Shown piece by piece: positions 1 to 6,231 of a stretch of DNA of 7,248 nucleotides. The stretch comes from an uncultured Hyphomicrobiales bacterium (lineage in GTDB: Bacteria > Pseudomonadota > Alphaproteobacteria > Rhizobiales > Beijerinckiaceae), in contig CAIZGQ010000870.1 of NCBI GenBank assembly GCA_903932565.1, positions 1 through 7,248 on the forward strand, read 5' to 3'. The notes under the pieces were generated by a model. The model was not told the origin of the DNA, ran no database searches, and worked only from the letters and a program-made list of their open reading frames with translations. Within the stretch, counting starts at the first letter, position 1, and each line of letters begins with the position of its first letter. A program made the position numbers and the translations under genes.

Positions 1-2819
1 AGCTTGCCCGTGCGGCTGGCCTGCCGCTGGTCGCCATCAATGATGTGCTCATGCATGCGGCCGAGCGTCGGCCCATGGCAGACGTGCTGGCCTGTATTCG
101 CGATGGTGTGACGCTTGAGACGGCAGGGTTGCGCACGGCCCTCAATGCCGAGCGTCATCTCAAATCAGCGGACGAAATGGCCCGCTTGTTTGCTCATCTG
201 CCGGATGCCATTGACGAGACGACCCGCTTTCTGAAGGGTATTCACTTCCGCCTGACCGACCTGCGCTATGAATATCCCGAAGAAACCCGGGCGGGATTTG
301 CCAATCCGCAGGAGGCGCTGGAGGCTTTTGCATTTGAGGGCGCTGAGCTGCGCTATCCGCAGGGCATCCCCGACAAGGTGACCGCGGCGCTCCATTACGA
401 GTTGGCGCTTGTGAAGCAGATGAATTACGCGCCGTATTTTTTGACCGTGCATGACATCGTGAAATTTGCCCGTGACCGGGGCATTCTGTGTCAGGGGCGC
501 GGCTCGGCCGCCAATTCCTGCGTTTGTTTTTGTCTTGGCATCACCGAAGTCGACCCCAGCATCCACGATCTTTTGTTTGAGCGGTTCATCTCGCCCGAGC
601 GCAACGAGCCGCCCGATATCGATGTCGATTTCGAGCATGAGCGGCGCGAAGAGGTCATGCAATATATCTATCGCCGTTATGGCCGCGCGCATGCGGGTCT
701 GACGGCGAGTGTCACAAGTTATCGCACGCGGTCTGCAATCCGTGAGGTCTGCAAGGTTTTCGGGTTTTCCGAAGACATGGTATCGGCCATGTCCGGCACT
801 GTCTTTGGCTGGCGATCGGGCACCGTTGAGGATGCGGAGATCCGCAAGCTCGGGCTCGATCCAACCGACCCCAATCTCGCACGCGCGATTGATCTGGCCG
901 AAGAGATCAACGGCTTTCCGCGGCATCTTTCGCAGCACACGGGCGGCTTTGTCATCACCCGCTCACGGTTGGATGAGGTTGTGCCTGTGGCACCAGCTGC
1001 GATGCAGGATCGCACCACCATCGAATGGGACAAGGACGATCTCGATGCGCTTGGGATTCTGAAGATCGATGTTCTGGCGCTTGGGATGCTCAGCTGCCTG
1101 CGCCGCGGCCTTGATATGCTTGGGTCGCATTATGGGGAGCATCTGACACTCGCGCAGATTCCCGCTGAAGAGCCTTGCGTCTACGAGATGATTTCCCGCG
1201 CGGACACCATCGGCGTGTTCCAGATCGAAAGCCGCGCGCAGATGTCCATGCTGCCGCGTTTGAAGCCCAACAAATTCTACGACCTCGTCATTGAGGTGGC
1301 GATTGTCCGGCCCGGCCCCATTCAGGGCGACATGGTGCATCCCTATTTGCGCCGTCGTCAGGGTCTGGAAAAAGTCTCGTATCCGTCGGAAGAACTTGAA
1401 GCTGTTTTGGGCAAGACACTTGGGGTTCCGCTGTTTCAGGAACAGGCCATGAAGATTGCCATCGTCGCTGCAGGCTTCACGCCGGGCGAGGCGGATCGCC
1501 TGCGCCGTGCCATGGCGACGTTCAAGCGTGTGGGCACCATCCATACGTTTCAGGATAAGATGGTGAAGGGCATGACGGCGAAGGGGTATGACGCCGATTT
1601 TGCCGCGCGTTGCTTCCGGCAGATCGAGGGCTTTGGCACGTATGGATTTCCCGAAAGTCACGCGGCGTCTTTTGCGCTGCTGGTCTACGCGTCGGCCTGG
1701 ATGAAGTGTCGGTATCCGGATGTCTTTGCCGCGGCCTTGCTCAATTCGCAGCCGATGGGATTTTACGCGGCCTCGCAGATCGTGCGTGATGCGCGCGAGC
1801 ATGGCACCGAGATGCGAGATGTCGACGTCAATCTGTCCGATTGGGACTGCACGCTGGAACACCAAGATTCGCCACAGGACACGCGCCTGCATCCGCGCCA
1901 TGTGAGCCAGGCCGCACATATCCAGACACGTCATGCGGTGCGTCTGGGCTTCCGGCAAATCACGGGCCTGCGCGAAGACGATATGCGGCATCTCTGCCAA
2001 ACGCGCGGGCGCGGCTACGATTCCATTCGCGATGTGTGGTTGCGCACGGGGCTCTCACCCAATGTGCTGGCGCATTTGGCGGAGGCGGATGCCTTCCGCT
2101 CTCTGGGCCTTGACCGGCGGGACGCGCTATGGGCCATCAAAGGTCTTGGCCGGGCTGGTGACAAGGAAGATCTGCCATTGTTTCGGGCACATGTTTCCAG
2201 CGTGATCGAGCCCGATGCGCATCTGCCGCCCATGCCGCTGGGCGAACATGTGGTGGAGGATTACCGCCATCTCTCGCTGTCGCTGAAGGCGCATCCGGTT
2301 GCCTTTGTGCGCAACGCGTTGGCCGCCAAGCGAGTTTTGCGCAGTGCCGAGCTGGAGGATTTCCCACCTTCCAATGGACGCAACCCGCGCGTCAGTGTGG
2401 CGGGGCTTGTGCTGGTGCGCCAGCGTCCGGGTACCGCCAAGGGCGTCATCTTCATGACGCTGGAAGATGAAAGTGGCGTCGTCAACATCATCGTCTGGCC
2501 GAAGATTTTTGAAGCGCAGCGCGCCATCGTGCTGGGTGCCCGTTTTGTGCGCATCACGGGATGGCTGCAGAACGAGGCTGGCGTCATTCATGTGGTTGCG
2601 GAGACGCTGGAAGATTTGACGCCAATGCTGAGTGTCCTGTCCGATCATGGATCAGATGTCTCGAGTCTGGCGCGCGCTGATGAAGTGCGCCGCCCGCAGG
2701 TGCGGGAGAAAGGCCATCCGCGCAACATCAATCCATTGCCGCGCGCTATGCCGACCCCGACAAGTCCTGATCCGCGCGTGGTGCAGAAGGCTTTGCCAAG
2801 GGGTCGGAATTTTCACTGA
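1..2819 (+). CDS. dnaE2: Error-prone DNA polymerase DnaE2 (ImuC), 5'-truncated by window edge
   Basis: This is a C-family DNA polymerase alpha-subunit homologue used for translesion synthesis and SOS mutagenesis, normally working with ImuA and ImuB. The frame is open from base 3 with no start codon needed, so the gene enters from the left. About 938 residues are visible against roughly 1,050-1,100 for the family, so most of the N-terminal PHP domain lies outside. Visible in order are a palm-domain GRGSAANSC motif near base 500, the catalytic PDIDVDF triplet of aspartates at codons 615, 621 and 627, and the third catalytic aspartate in KIDVLALGML at codon 1068. A C-terminal OB fold follows at about 2390-2620 (VAGLVLVRQRPGTAKG, then FMTLEDESG). 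The protein ends in GRNFH, a typical DnaE2 tail. KIDVLALG rather than the KFDFLG of replicative DnaE, and this tail, separate it from DnaE1. No frameshift is seen. The SOS promoter and any imuA/imuB genes would lie upstream, outside the window. Confidence 0.95.
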   Translation, partial: LARAAGLPLVAINDVLMHAAERRPMADVLACIRDGVTLETAGLRTALNAERHLKSADEMARLFAHLPDAIDETTRFLKGIHFRLTDLRYEYPEETRAGFANPQEALEAFAFEGAELRYPQGIPDKVTAALHYELALVKQMNYAPYFLTVHDIVKFARDRGILCQGRGSAANSCVCFCLGITEVDPSIHDLLFERFISPERNEPPDIDVDFEHERREEVMQYIYRRYGRAHAGLTASVTSYRTRSAIREVCKVFGFSEDMVSAMSGTVFGWRSGTVEDAEIRKLGLDPTDPNLARAIDLAEEINGFPRHLSQHTGGFVITRSRLDEVVPVAPAAMQDRTTIEWDKDDLDALGILKIDVLALGMLSCLRRGLDMLGSHYGEHLTLAQIPAEEPCVYEMISRADTIGVFQIESRAQMSMLPRLKPNKFYDLVIEVAIVRPGPIQGDMVHPYLRRRQGLEKVSYPSEELEAVLGKTLGVPLFQEQAMKIAIVAAGFTPGEADRLRRAMATFKRVGTIHTFQDKMVKGMTAKGYDADFAARCFRQIEGFGTYGFPESHAASFALLVYASAWMKCRYPDVFAAALLNSQPMGFYAASQIVRDAREHGTEMRDVDVNLSDWDCTLEHQDSPQDTRLHPRHVSQAAHIQTRHAVRLGFRQITGLREDDMRHLCQTRGRGYDSIRDVWLRTGLSPNVLAHLAEADAFRSLGLDRRDALWAIKGLGRAGDKEDLPLFRAHVSSVIEPDAHLPPMPLGEHVVEDYRHLSLSLKAHPVAFVRNALAAKRVLRSAELEDFPPSNGRNPRVSVAGLVLVRQRPGTAKGVIFMTLEDESGVVNIIVWPKIFEAQRAIVLGARFVRITGWLQNEAGVIHVVAETLEDLTPMLSVLSDHGSDVSSLARADEVRRPQVREKGHPRNINPLPRAMPTPTSPDPRVVQKALPRGRNFH

Positions 2820-2840
2820 TCGCAGCAGATATAAAAATGC

Positions 2841-3620
2841 TCAGACTTCACCCTTGACGCGCAGTTTCCAAAGATTCCAGGCGCGGTCGACCTGTGTGTC
2901 GATGGTCTTGCGGGCGGTCTTTGTTTCGCCCTCTGACAACGGCGTGTATTCACCAAGCCGCATGACCTCCGCCTGCAATTTGGCGTTCACTTCCGTATAG
3001 ATCGCATGGAAGACAGCCTGCTTCAGGCTCGTGCCCACGACGGTCGAGCCATGCCCACGCATGAGCACGACTGTCTGGTCCCCCAGCGCTTTGGCGAGAC
3101 CTGCGCCCAGTTCATTTGATGTGATCAGGAGGTCGCTGGAATCGCCTGCAATCGTGCGGATTTCAAAAATGGGGGCGCAGATGCCGATGAATCCGCTCAT
3201 GTGGCAGACGGCGCGAAAGGGCGTGTGACGCAGCAGTCCGAAGGGAACAACGGCTGGCGAATGCGAATGTACAATGGACATGACATCCGGACGGGCCCGG
3301 TAAATCTCGCCGTGGATGAAGCGCTCCAGATAGACCGAGCGTCCATTGGCATTGACGGCGTTCCCATCGAGATCGAACTCGACAATATCGTGGTCTGTGA
3401 CGAGCCCTGGCGCCATGTTTCGGGCCAGAAGAAAGTGATCCGGGTGCTTATCGTGGCGCACACTGACATGACCGAACGCATCCAACACGCGCTCCTGAAA
3501 CAGAATGCGATTGGCGAGCGCGAGGTCAGCAATCAGGTCCGGATCGGCGGTTGCCCCGGCCGTTGCGCTGTCGGCCACATTGGCGCCAACCTGCGCGGCA
3601 TCGATATGTGAATGGCTCAT
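2841..3620 (-). CDS. Class II aldolase/adducin family protein, HCOMODA decarboxylase-like
   Basis: This 259-residue cytoplasmic protein belongs to the zinc-dependent class II aldolase/adducin fold (the L-fuculose-phosphate aldolase family). The zinc ligands are visible as H118 and H120 in the VHSHSP motif and H190 in RGHG. The acid/base glutamate is probably E99 in YLERF, 19 residues before the first histidine as in fuculose aldolase. The blocks AFGHVSVRH, FIHGEIYRARPDV and LMRGHGSTVVG resemble, from memory, proteins annotated as 2-hydroxy-3-carboxymuconate-semialdehyde (HCOMODA) decarboxylases more than sugar-phosphate aldolases. A decarboxylase or aldolase acting on an aromatic or keto-acid intermediate is therefore a reasonable inference, but the substrate is unknown. 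I chose the ATG at 3620 because AGGAG lies 8 bases upstream. An in-frame ATG at 3644 has no good ribosome binding site. The gene ends 21 bases from the convergent dnaE2 stop and follows the thioesterase gene on the same strand after 103 bases. Confidence 0.88.
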   Translation of the reverse strand: MSHSHIDAAQVGANVADSATAGATADPDLIADLALANRILFQERVLDAFGHVSVRHDKHPDHFLLARNMAPGLVTDHDIVEFDLDGNAVNANGRSVYLERFIHGEIYRARPDVMSIVHSHSPAVVPFGLLRHTPFRAVCHMSGFIGICAPIFEIRTIAGDSSDLLITSNELGAGLAKALGDQTVVLMRGHGSTVVGTSLKQAVFHAIYTEVNAKLQAEVMRLGEYTPLSEGETKTARKTIDTQVDRAWNLWKLRVKGEV

Positions 3621-3628
3621 GCGCCACA

Positions 3629-3633
3629 CTCCT
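3629..3633 (-). promoter_or_regulatory. Ribosome binding site deciding the aldolase start
   Basis: Reading the minus strand, AGGAG is followed by 8 bases and then the ATG at 3620. The longer frame starting at 3665 or 3644 lacks a comparable site, so translation most likely begins at 3620. Confidence 0.75.
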
Positions 3634-3649
3634 GAATGTTTCATCCCCG

Positions 3650-3705
3650 GGTGCGCAAGAAGCACCTTGATGAGGCAACATACAGCCGCACCAATGCCTT
3701 GCGCA
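3650..3705. repeat. Inverted repeats in the gap upstream of the aldolase gene
   Basis: The 103-base gap between the thioesterase stop and the aldolase start holds TGCGCAAG at 3652-3659 and its exact reverse complement CTTGCGCA at 3698-3705. A second small stem pairs GGTGC (3650-3654) with GCACC (3662-3666) around a 7-base loop. No T-run follows in either direction, so a rho-independent terminator is unlikely. The 8-base arms could be regulator half-sites or a weak mRNA fold between the two genes. Chance is also possible at this GC content. Confidence 0.3.
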
Positions 3706-3723
3706 AACCGCGACTAGAAAATT

Positions 3724-4167
3724 TCAGGTGTGCAGCTTTTTCAAAACGGCCATCACATCAAGCGGAATCGGCACCGGGGTCTGCGTGGCGCGCGAGACAT
3801 AGACATGGGTGAATGCGCCCCGTGCGTCGGCCAGCTCGTCACCGACTTTAAACACCGCAAGGTCGTAACGAACGGATGTGCGCCCGATATGTTCGACGCG
3901 AATACCGACTTCCAGCGAGTCTGGAAAGGAGACCGAACCGAAATAGGTGCAACGCGTGTCGACGACCAGGCCGACGATGTTATCGGATATCGGGTTGAGA
4001 ACGTGGGCCTCAACGAGCATCTGGTTCACGGCCGTGTCGAAGAACGAATAATATACGGCGTTGTTGATATGACCGTAGACGTCGTTGTCGATCCAGCGTG
4101 TGGAAATCGGCACAAATTGCGTGTAACCGCTCCGCATCGGCCGCGTCGGCCGTTCTTGTCCGCTCAT
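3724..4167 (-). CDS. Acyl-CoA thioesterase, hotdog fold (4HBT/YbgC-like)
   Basis: This 147-residue single-domain hotdog protein is expected to hydrolyse an acyl-CoA thioester to the free acid and CoA in the cytoplasm, probably as an oligomer. The signature RWIDNDVYGHINNAVYY spans residues 24-40. By alignment from memory with 4-hydroxybenzoyl-CoA thioesterase, D29 is the likely catalytic aspartate. FFDTAVN then begins the long central helix. The length is normal for the family, and the acyl substrate cannot be told from sequence. The start at 4167 is supported by GAGGA 7 bases upstream. That site overlaps the TGA stop of eutC (4178-4180), leaving only 10 bases between the genes, so translation is probably coupled and the two are almost surely one transcript. 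Confidence 0.9.
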   Translation of the reverse strand: MSGQERPTRPMRSGYTQFVPISTRWIDNDVYGHINNAVYYSFFDTAVNQMLVEAHVLNPISDNIVGLVVDTRCTYFGSVSFPDSLEVGIRVEHIGRTSVRYDLAVFKVGDELADARGAFTHVYVSRATQTPVPIPLDVMAVLKKLHT

Positions 4168-4174
4168 GACTTTT

Positions 4175-4179
4175 TCCTC
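4175..4179 (-). promoter_or_regulatory. Thioesterase ribosome binding site overlapping the eutC stop
   Basis: On the minus strand TGAGGA contains both the eutC stop codon (TGA) and the Shine-Dalgarno core GAGGA of the next gene, followed by 7 bases and ATG. This arrangement favours translational coupling, with ribosomes ending eutC re-initiating on the thioesterase gene. Confidence 0.7.
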
Positions 4180-5014
4180 AGCCTTGCTGTGGCGTGATGC
4201 TTAGCACAGGTTCGTTGCTGCTTTCATCTTTCAGCGCAACGCCTGTCAGTCTGCGCCGCAAAGCTTCACCAATCAGCCAGCTGATCTTCTCGGCAGCTTG
4301 CACAGGTGCCAACCCTGCTGCGCGAATGTTGGAAATGCAGTTTCGTTCCGAATCCCGTCGCCCGATCTGCGGTGCAAAGGTGACATAGGCGCCAAGACTG
4401 TCAGGTGCGGACAGGCCCGGACGCTCGCCTATCAAAACGACGACAAGGCGCGTCTTTAAATACGCCCCAATCTCGTCGCCGATCGCCACCCGGCCATTCG
4501 TGACGATGGTGATTGGGGCGCAGGTCAGGCCCATGCCATTCAGGCGCGGTCGCAGGGCGGCAATCACATCGAGCGCGTGGGCTTGCACGGCGGTGGCTGA
4601 CAAGCCATCCGCAATCACGATGGCGACGTCGAGCGGCTGGTTTGGTGTCGGAATGCGCTGCAACGCGCCCTCGGCCACGCGGCGGCCAAGGTCAGGACGT
4701 TTCAGATAGATATCACGGCTTGCAGCTCGGGACTGCAAACAGACAGCCGCCAGGCCGAGACCGCGTAGTCCGTGCTCGATGTCACCGATGCGAAACGGCG
4801 CATGGATTGCGTCCCGGGCGCGCGCATGATCCAGCGCAAAGGCGAGAAGTGCGTTCGTTCTGAGCCCGGAGCCCGCGCGGCCCAGAGCCACGCGGGCTGG
4901 CGTCAGGCTCGCGAGATCTGTCCACGTCAGTGAAGCAGGCAGTACTTTTATGGCTTCAAACGAAGCGGTGTCGGTGACCGTCTTGGAGGGCTCTGGATCC
5001 GGGGGTTGAACCAA
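4178..5014 (-). CDS. eutC: Ethanolamine ammonia-lyase small subunit EutC, without adjacent eutB
   Basis: EutC is the light chain of adenosylcobalamin-dependent ethanolamine ammonia-lyase, which converts ethanolamine to acetaldehyde and ammonia. It packs on EutB and helps hold B12. The 278 residues carry the family blocks in order: LTPARVALGRAGSGLRT (37-53), HARARDAIHAPF (63-74), YLKRPDLGRR (103-112), DVAIVIADGLSATAVQAHA (129-147), GERPGLSAPDSLGAYVTFAP (196-215) and ERNCISNIR (223-231). The length is close to enteric EutC (about 295) and the gene looks intact. The start is TTG at 5014 (AAGG 9 bases upstream); no ATG or GTG precedes the conserved region in frame. The first 30 or so residues, rich in proline, threonine and alanine, resemble nothing I know. 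In most genomes eutB lies directly upstream of eutC. Here a divergent unrelated gene lies there and no EutB sequence is present in the window. Confidence 0.93.
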   Translation of the reverse strand: MVQPPDPEPSKTVTDTASFEAIKVLPASLTWTDLASLTPARVALGRAGSGLRTNALLAFALDHARARDAIHAPFRIGDIEHGLRGLGLAAVCLQSRAASRDIYLKRPDLGRRVAEGALQRIPTPNQPLDVAIVIADGLSATAVQAHALDVIAALRPRLNGMGLTCAPITIVTNGRVAIGDEIGAYLKTRLVVVLIGERPGLSAPDSLGAYVTFAPQIGRRDSERNCISNIRAAGLAPVQAAEKISWLIGEALRRRLTGVALKDESSNEPVLSITPQQG

Positions 5015-5116
5015 GGTGAAGCGCCTTATTCACAAAACTTTGCAAACACCATAGACAGTGTTGTCGGGTTTGCGAACGCGGCAGACCAAAGCGACTTCTA
5101 CACACTGGGCCCCTGC
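5015..5116. promoter_or_regulatory. Divergent intergenic region with repeated TTTGCRAAC motifs
   Basis: This gap separates the eutC start from the + strand membrane protein gene and must hold the promoter for at least one of them. It contains a direct repeat, TTTGCAAAC at 5039-5047 and TTTGCGAAC at 5069-5077, exactly 30 bases apart (about three helical turns) and matching at 8 of 9 bases. Between them is the inverted repeat AACAC-N8-GTGTT at 5045-5062. This spacing suits a regulator binding one face of the DNA, but I cannot name the regulator. No convincing -35/-10 pair is visible on either strand. Confidence 0.35.
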
Positions 5117-5434
5117 ATGATACGGTTTTTAGTCAGGTGTCTTGGCGTGCTGCTCATTGCGGGCGGGTTCGCGTCCGCTGTCATTGATGGCACCAGATCG
5201 ATTGCTGCCGGGACTTTGTTGTTGATTTCATTTGGTGATTTGTTCGCCTCGGCCCTGCCAAAACAGTTTCTGGCGCTACAAGCGGCCGCGGAACGCATGC
5301 ATCCAAAGCTTTGGAACCCCGTTTTGCTGGATCTGCTTCTGATACCGGCGAGTTTGCTTCTTGCCCTGGTCGGCGTTCTTCTGCTCTGGCTTGTCCGCAG
5401 CCGCACAATTGCGGTGGGCTACCTGACGCGCTGA
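5117..5434 (+). CDS. Small membrane protein of unknown function
   Basis: This 105-residue protein is hydrophobic, with a helix at about residues 4-23 starting right after MIRFLVR, a moderately hydrophobic stretch near 28-45, and a strong helix at about 70-92 (LLDLLLIPASLLLALVGVLL). A short arginine-containing tail follows (VRSRTIAVGYLTR). The VIDGTRSIAAGTL stretch and a later HPKLWNPVLL motif recall short uncharacterised proteins of Hyphomicrobiales, from memory only. I know no function for them. ATG 5117 is preferred because hydrophobic, family-like sequence starts there. The upstream in-frame residues (from TTG 5006) look like translated intergenic DNA and would overlap eutC. No clear ribosome binding site precedes 5117, which lowers confidence in the start. 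The msrA gene follows on the same strand after 128 bases. Confidence 0.7.
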   Translation: MIRFLVRCLGVLLIAGGFASAVIDGTRSIAAGTLLLISFGDLFASALPKQFLALQAAAERMHPKLWNPVLLDLLLIPASLLLALVGVLLLWLVRSRTIAVGYLTR

Positions 5435-5453
5435 ATAAGTTCCACACGCCATA

Positions 5454-5482
5454 TTGACAAAAAAGTGACTTGCCCTTGCTAG
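5454..5482 (+). promoter_or_regulatory. Candidate sigma-70 promoter for msrA
   Basis: A perfect -35 hexamer TTGACA (5454-5459) is followed, with 16-17 bases of spacing, by a weak -10 candidate, TTGCTA (5476-5481) or TGCTAG (5477-5482). A leader of about 75 bases would precede msrA. A second AT-rich element, TTATAT at 5513-5518, could serve as an alternative -10 but has no good -35. The rest of the 128-base gap shows no terminator for the upstream gene. Confidence 0.4.
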
Positions 5483-5562
5483 CCCGACGCTCGTCGATGT
5501 CGTTGATGGGCCTTATATGACGCCAAGGATCAGAGTTCTGATCTGTAACCACTGAGGGTGCC

Positions 5563-6219
5563 ATGTTCCTGTTTCGCAAAAAGACCGAACTGCCGACGGC
5601 GGCAACGGCTCTGCCAGGCCGCAGCGTGGCAATTCCCACCGCGAAAACGCATTTCGTCAACGGTCGCGCGCTGGCGCCGCCCTATCCGGACGGGATTGAA
5701 ACCGTCATCTTCGGGCTTGGGTGCTTCTGGGGTGCAGAGCGCAAATTCTGGCAGATCAAGTCGGGTGTTTGGGTGACGGCTGTCGGTTATGCAGCTGGCT
5801 ACACGCCGAATCCAACTTACGAAGAAGTCTGCTCGGGCCTCACAGGCCACAACGAGGTTGTGCTGGTGGCCTATGATCCGAAAATCCTCAGCTTCGACGC
5901 GTTGCTGAAAACGTTTTGGGAGAGCCACGATCCCACGCAGGGCATGCAGCAGGGCAACGACGTGGGAACACAATATCGGTCCGGGATTTACGTCACCAGC
6001 GCCGCCCAGAAGCTGCAGGCAGAGGCGAGCCGGAAAGCCTATGCCGACGCCTTGGCCCTGCGTGGTTTTGGGCCGATCACGACCGAAATTCAGGATGCCC
6101 CGCACTTCTACTTTGCGGAAGATTATCACCAGCAATATCTGGCCAAAAATCCGGCTGGTTATTGCGGTCTTGGTGGCACCGGCGTGTCCTGTCCAATCGG
6201 GACCGGCCTGTCAGCCTGA
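5563..6219 (+). CDS. msrA: Peptide methionine-(S)-S-oxide reductase MsrA
   Basis: MsrA reduces the S-epimer of methionine sulfoxide, free or in proteins, using thioredoxin, and so repairs oxidised proteins. The 218-residue product has the catalytic cysteine C54 in the diagnostic GCFWG motif, the GYAAGYTPNPTYEEVCSG block, the WESHDPTQGMQQGNDVGTQY stretch (sulfoxide-pocket region) and FYFAEDYHQQYL. The C-terminal YCGLGGTGVSCP carries the two resolving cysteines C201 and C210, as in the E. coli three-cysteine enzyme. Length and order match the family. The roughly 45-residue lead-in (RKKTELPTAATALPGR and on) has no secretion signal, so the enzyme should be cytoplasmic. GAGGG lies 4 bases before ATG 5563. 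The gene converges on the DUF1499 gene with only 12 bases between stop codons, and no msrB is nearby. Confidence 0.97.
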   Translation: MFLFRKKTELPTAATALPGRSVAIPTAKTHFVNGRALAPPYPDGIETVIFGLGCFWGAERKFWQIKSGVWVTAVGYAAGYTPNPTYEEVCSGLTGHNEVVLVAYDPKILSFDALLKTFWESHDPTQGMQQGNDVGTQYRSGIYVTSAAQKLQAEASRKAYADALALRGFGPITTEIQDAPHFYFAEDYHQQYLAKNPAGYCGLGGTGVSCPIGTGLSA

Positions 6220-6231
6220 ACGGGTCATTGG

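Noticed and set aside
963..2000. A 345-codon open frame on the minus strand inside dnaE2 (and another of 257 codons at 165-938).
   Set aside because: Both lie wholly opposite the strongly conserved dnaE2 frame. Their translations show no recognisable domain, only histidine- and arginine-rich sequence typical of antisense frames in GC-rich genes, and there is no ribosome binding site.
2820..2840. AGCA/TGCT pairing around an A-rich stretch between the dnaE2 and aldolase stops as a bidirectional terminator.
   Set aside because: The stem is only 4 bases, AT-containing and without a following T-run, so it is too weak to call.
3621..3665. Longer aldolase start at 3665 or 3644.
   Set aside because: The ATG at 3620 has AGGAG at ideal spacing, whereas the upstream residues are not family-like and have no good site.
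3730..4197. A 155-codon plus-strand frame opposite the thioesterase gene.
   Set aside because: The minus-strand frame carries the complete hotdog signature and a good ribosome binding site; this one is its shadow.
5006..5116. TTG-initiated 37-residue N-terminal extension of the small membrane protein.
   Set aside because: It would overlap the eutC start, has no ribosome binding site, reads like translated intergenic DNA and precedes an abrupt change to hydrophobic sequence at ATG 5117.
5530..6135. A 201-codon minus-strand frame opposite msrA.
   Set aside because: It mirrors the clearly real msrA frame and the translation has no family resemblance.
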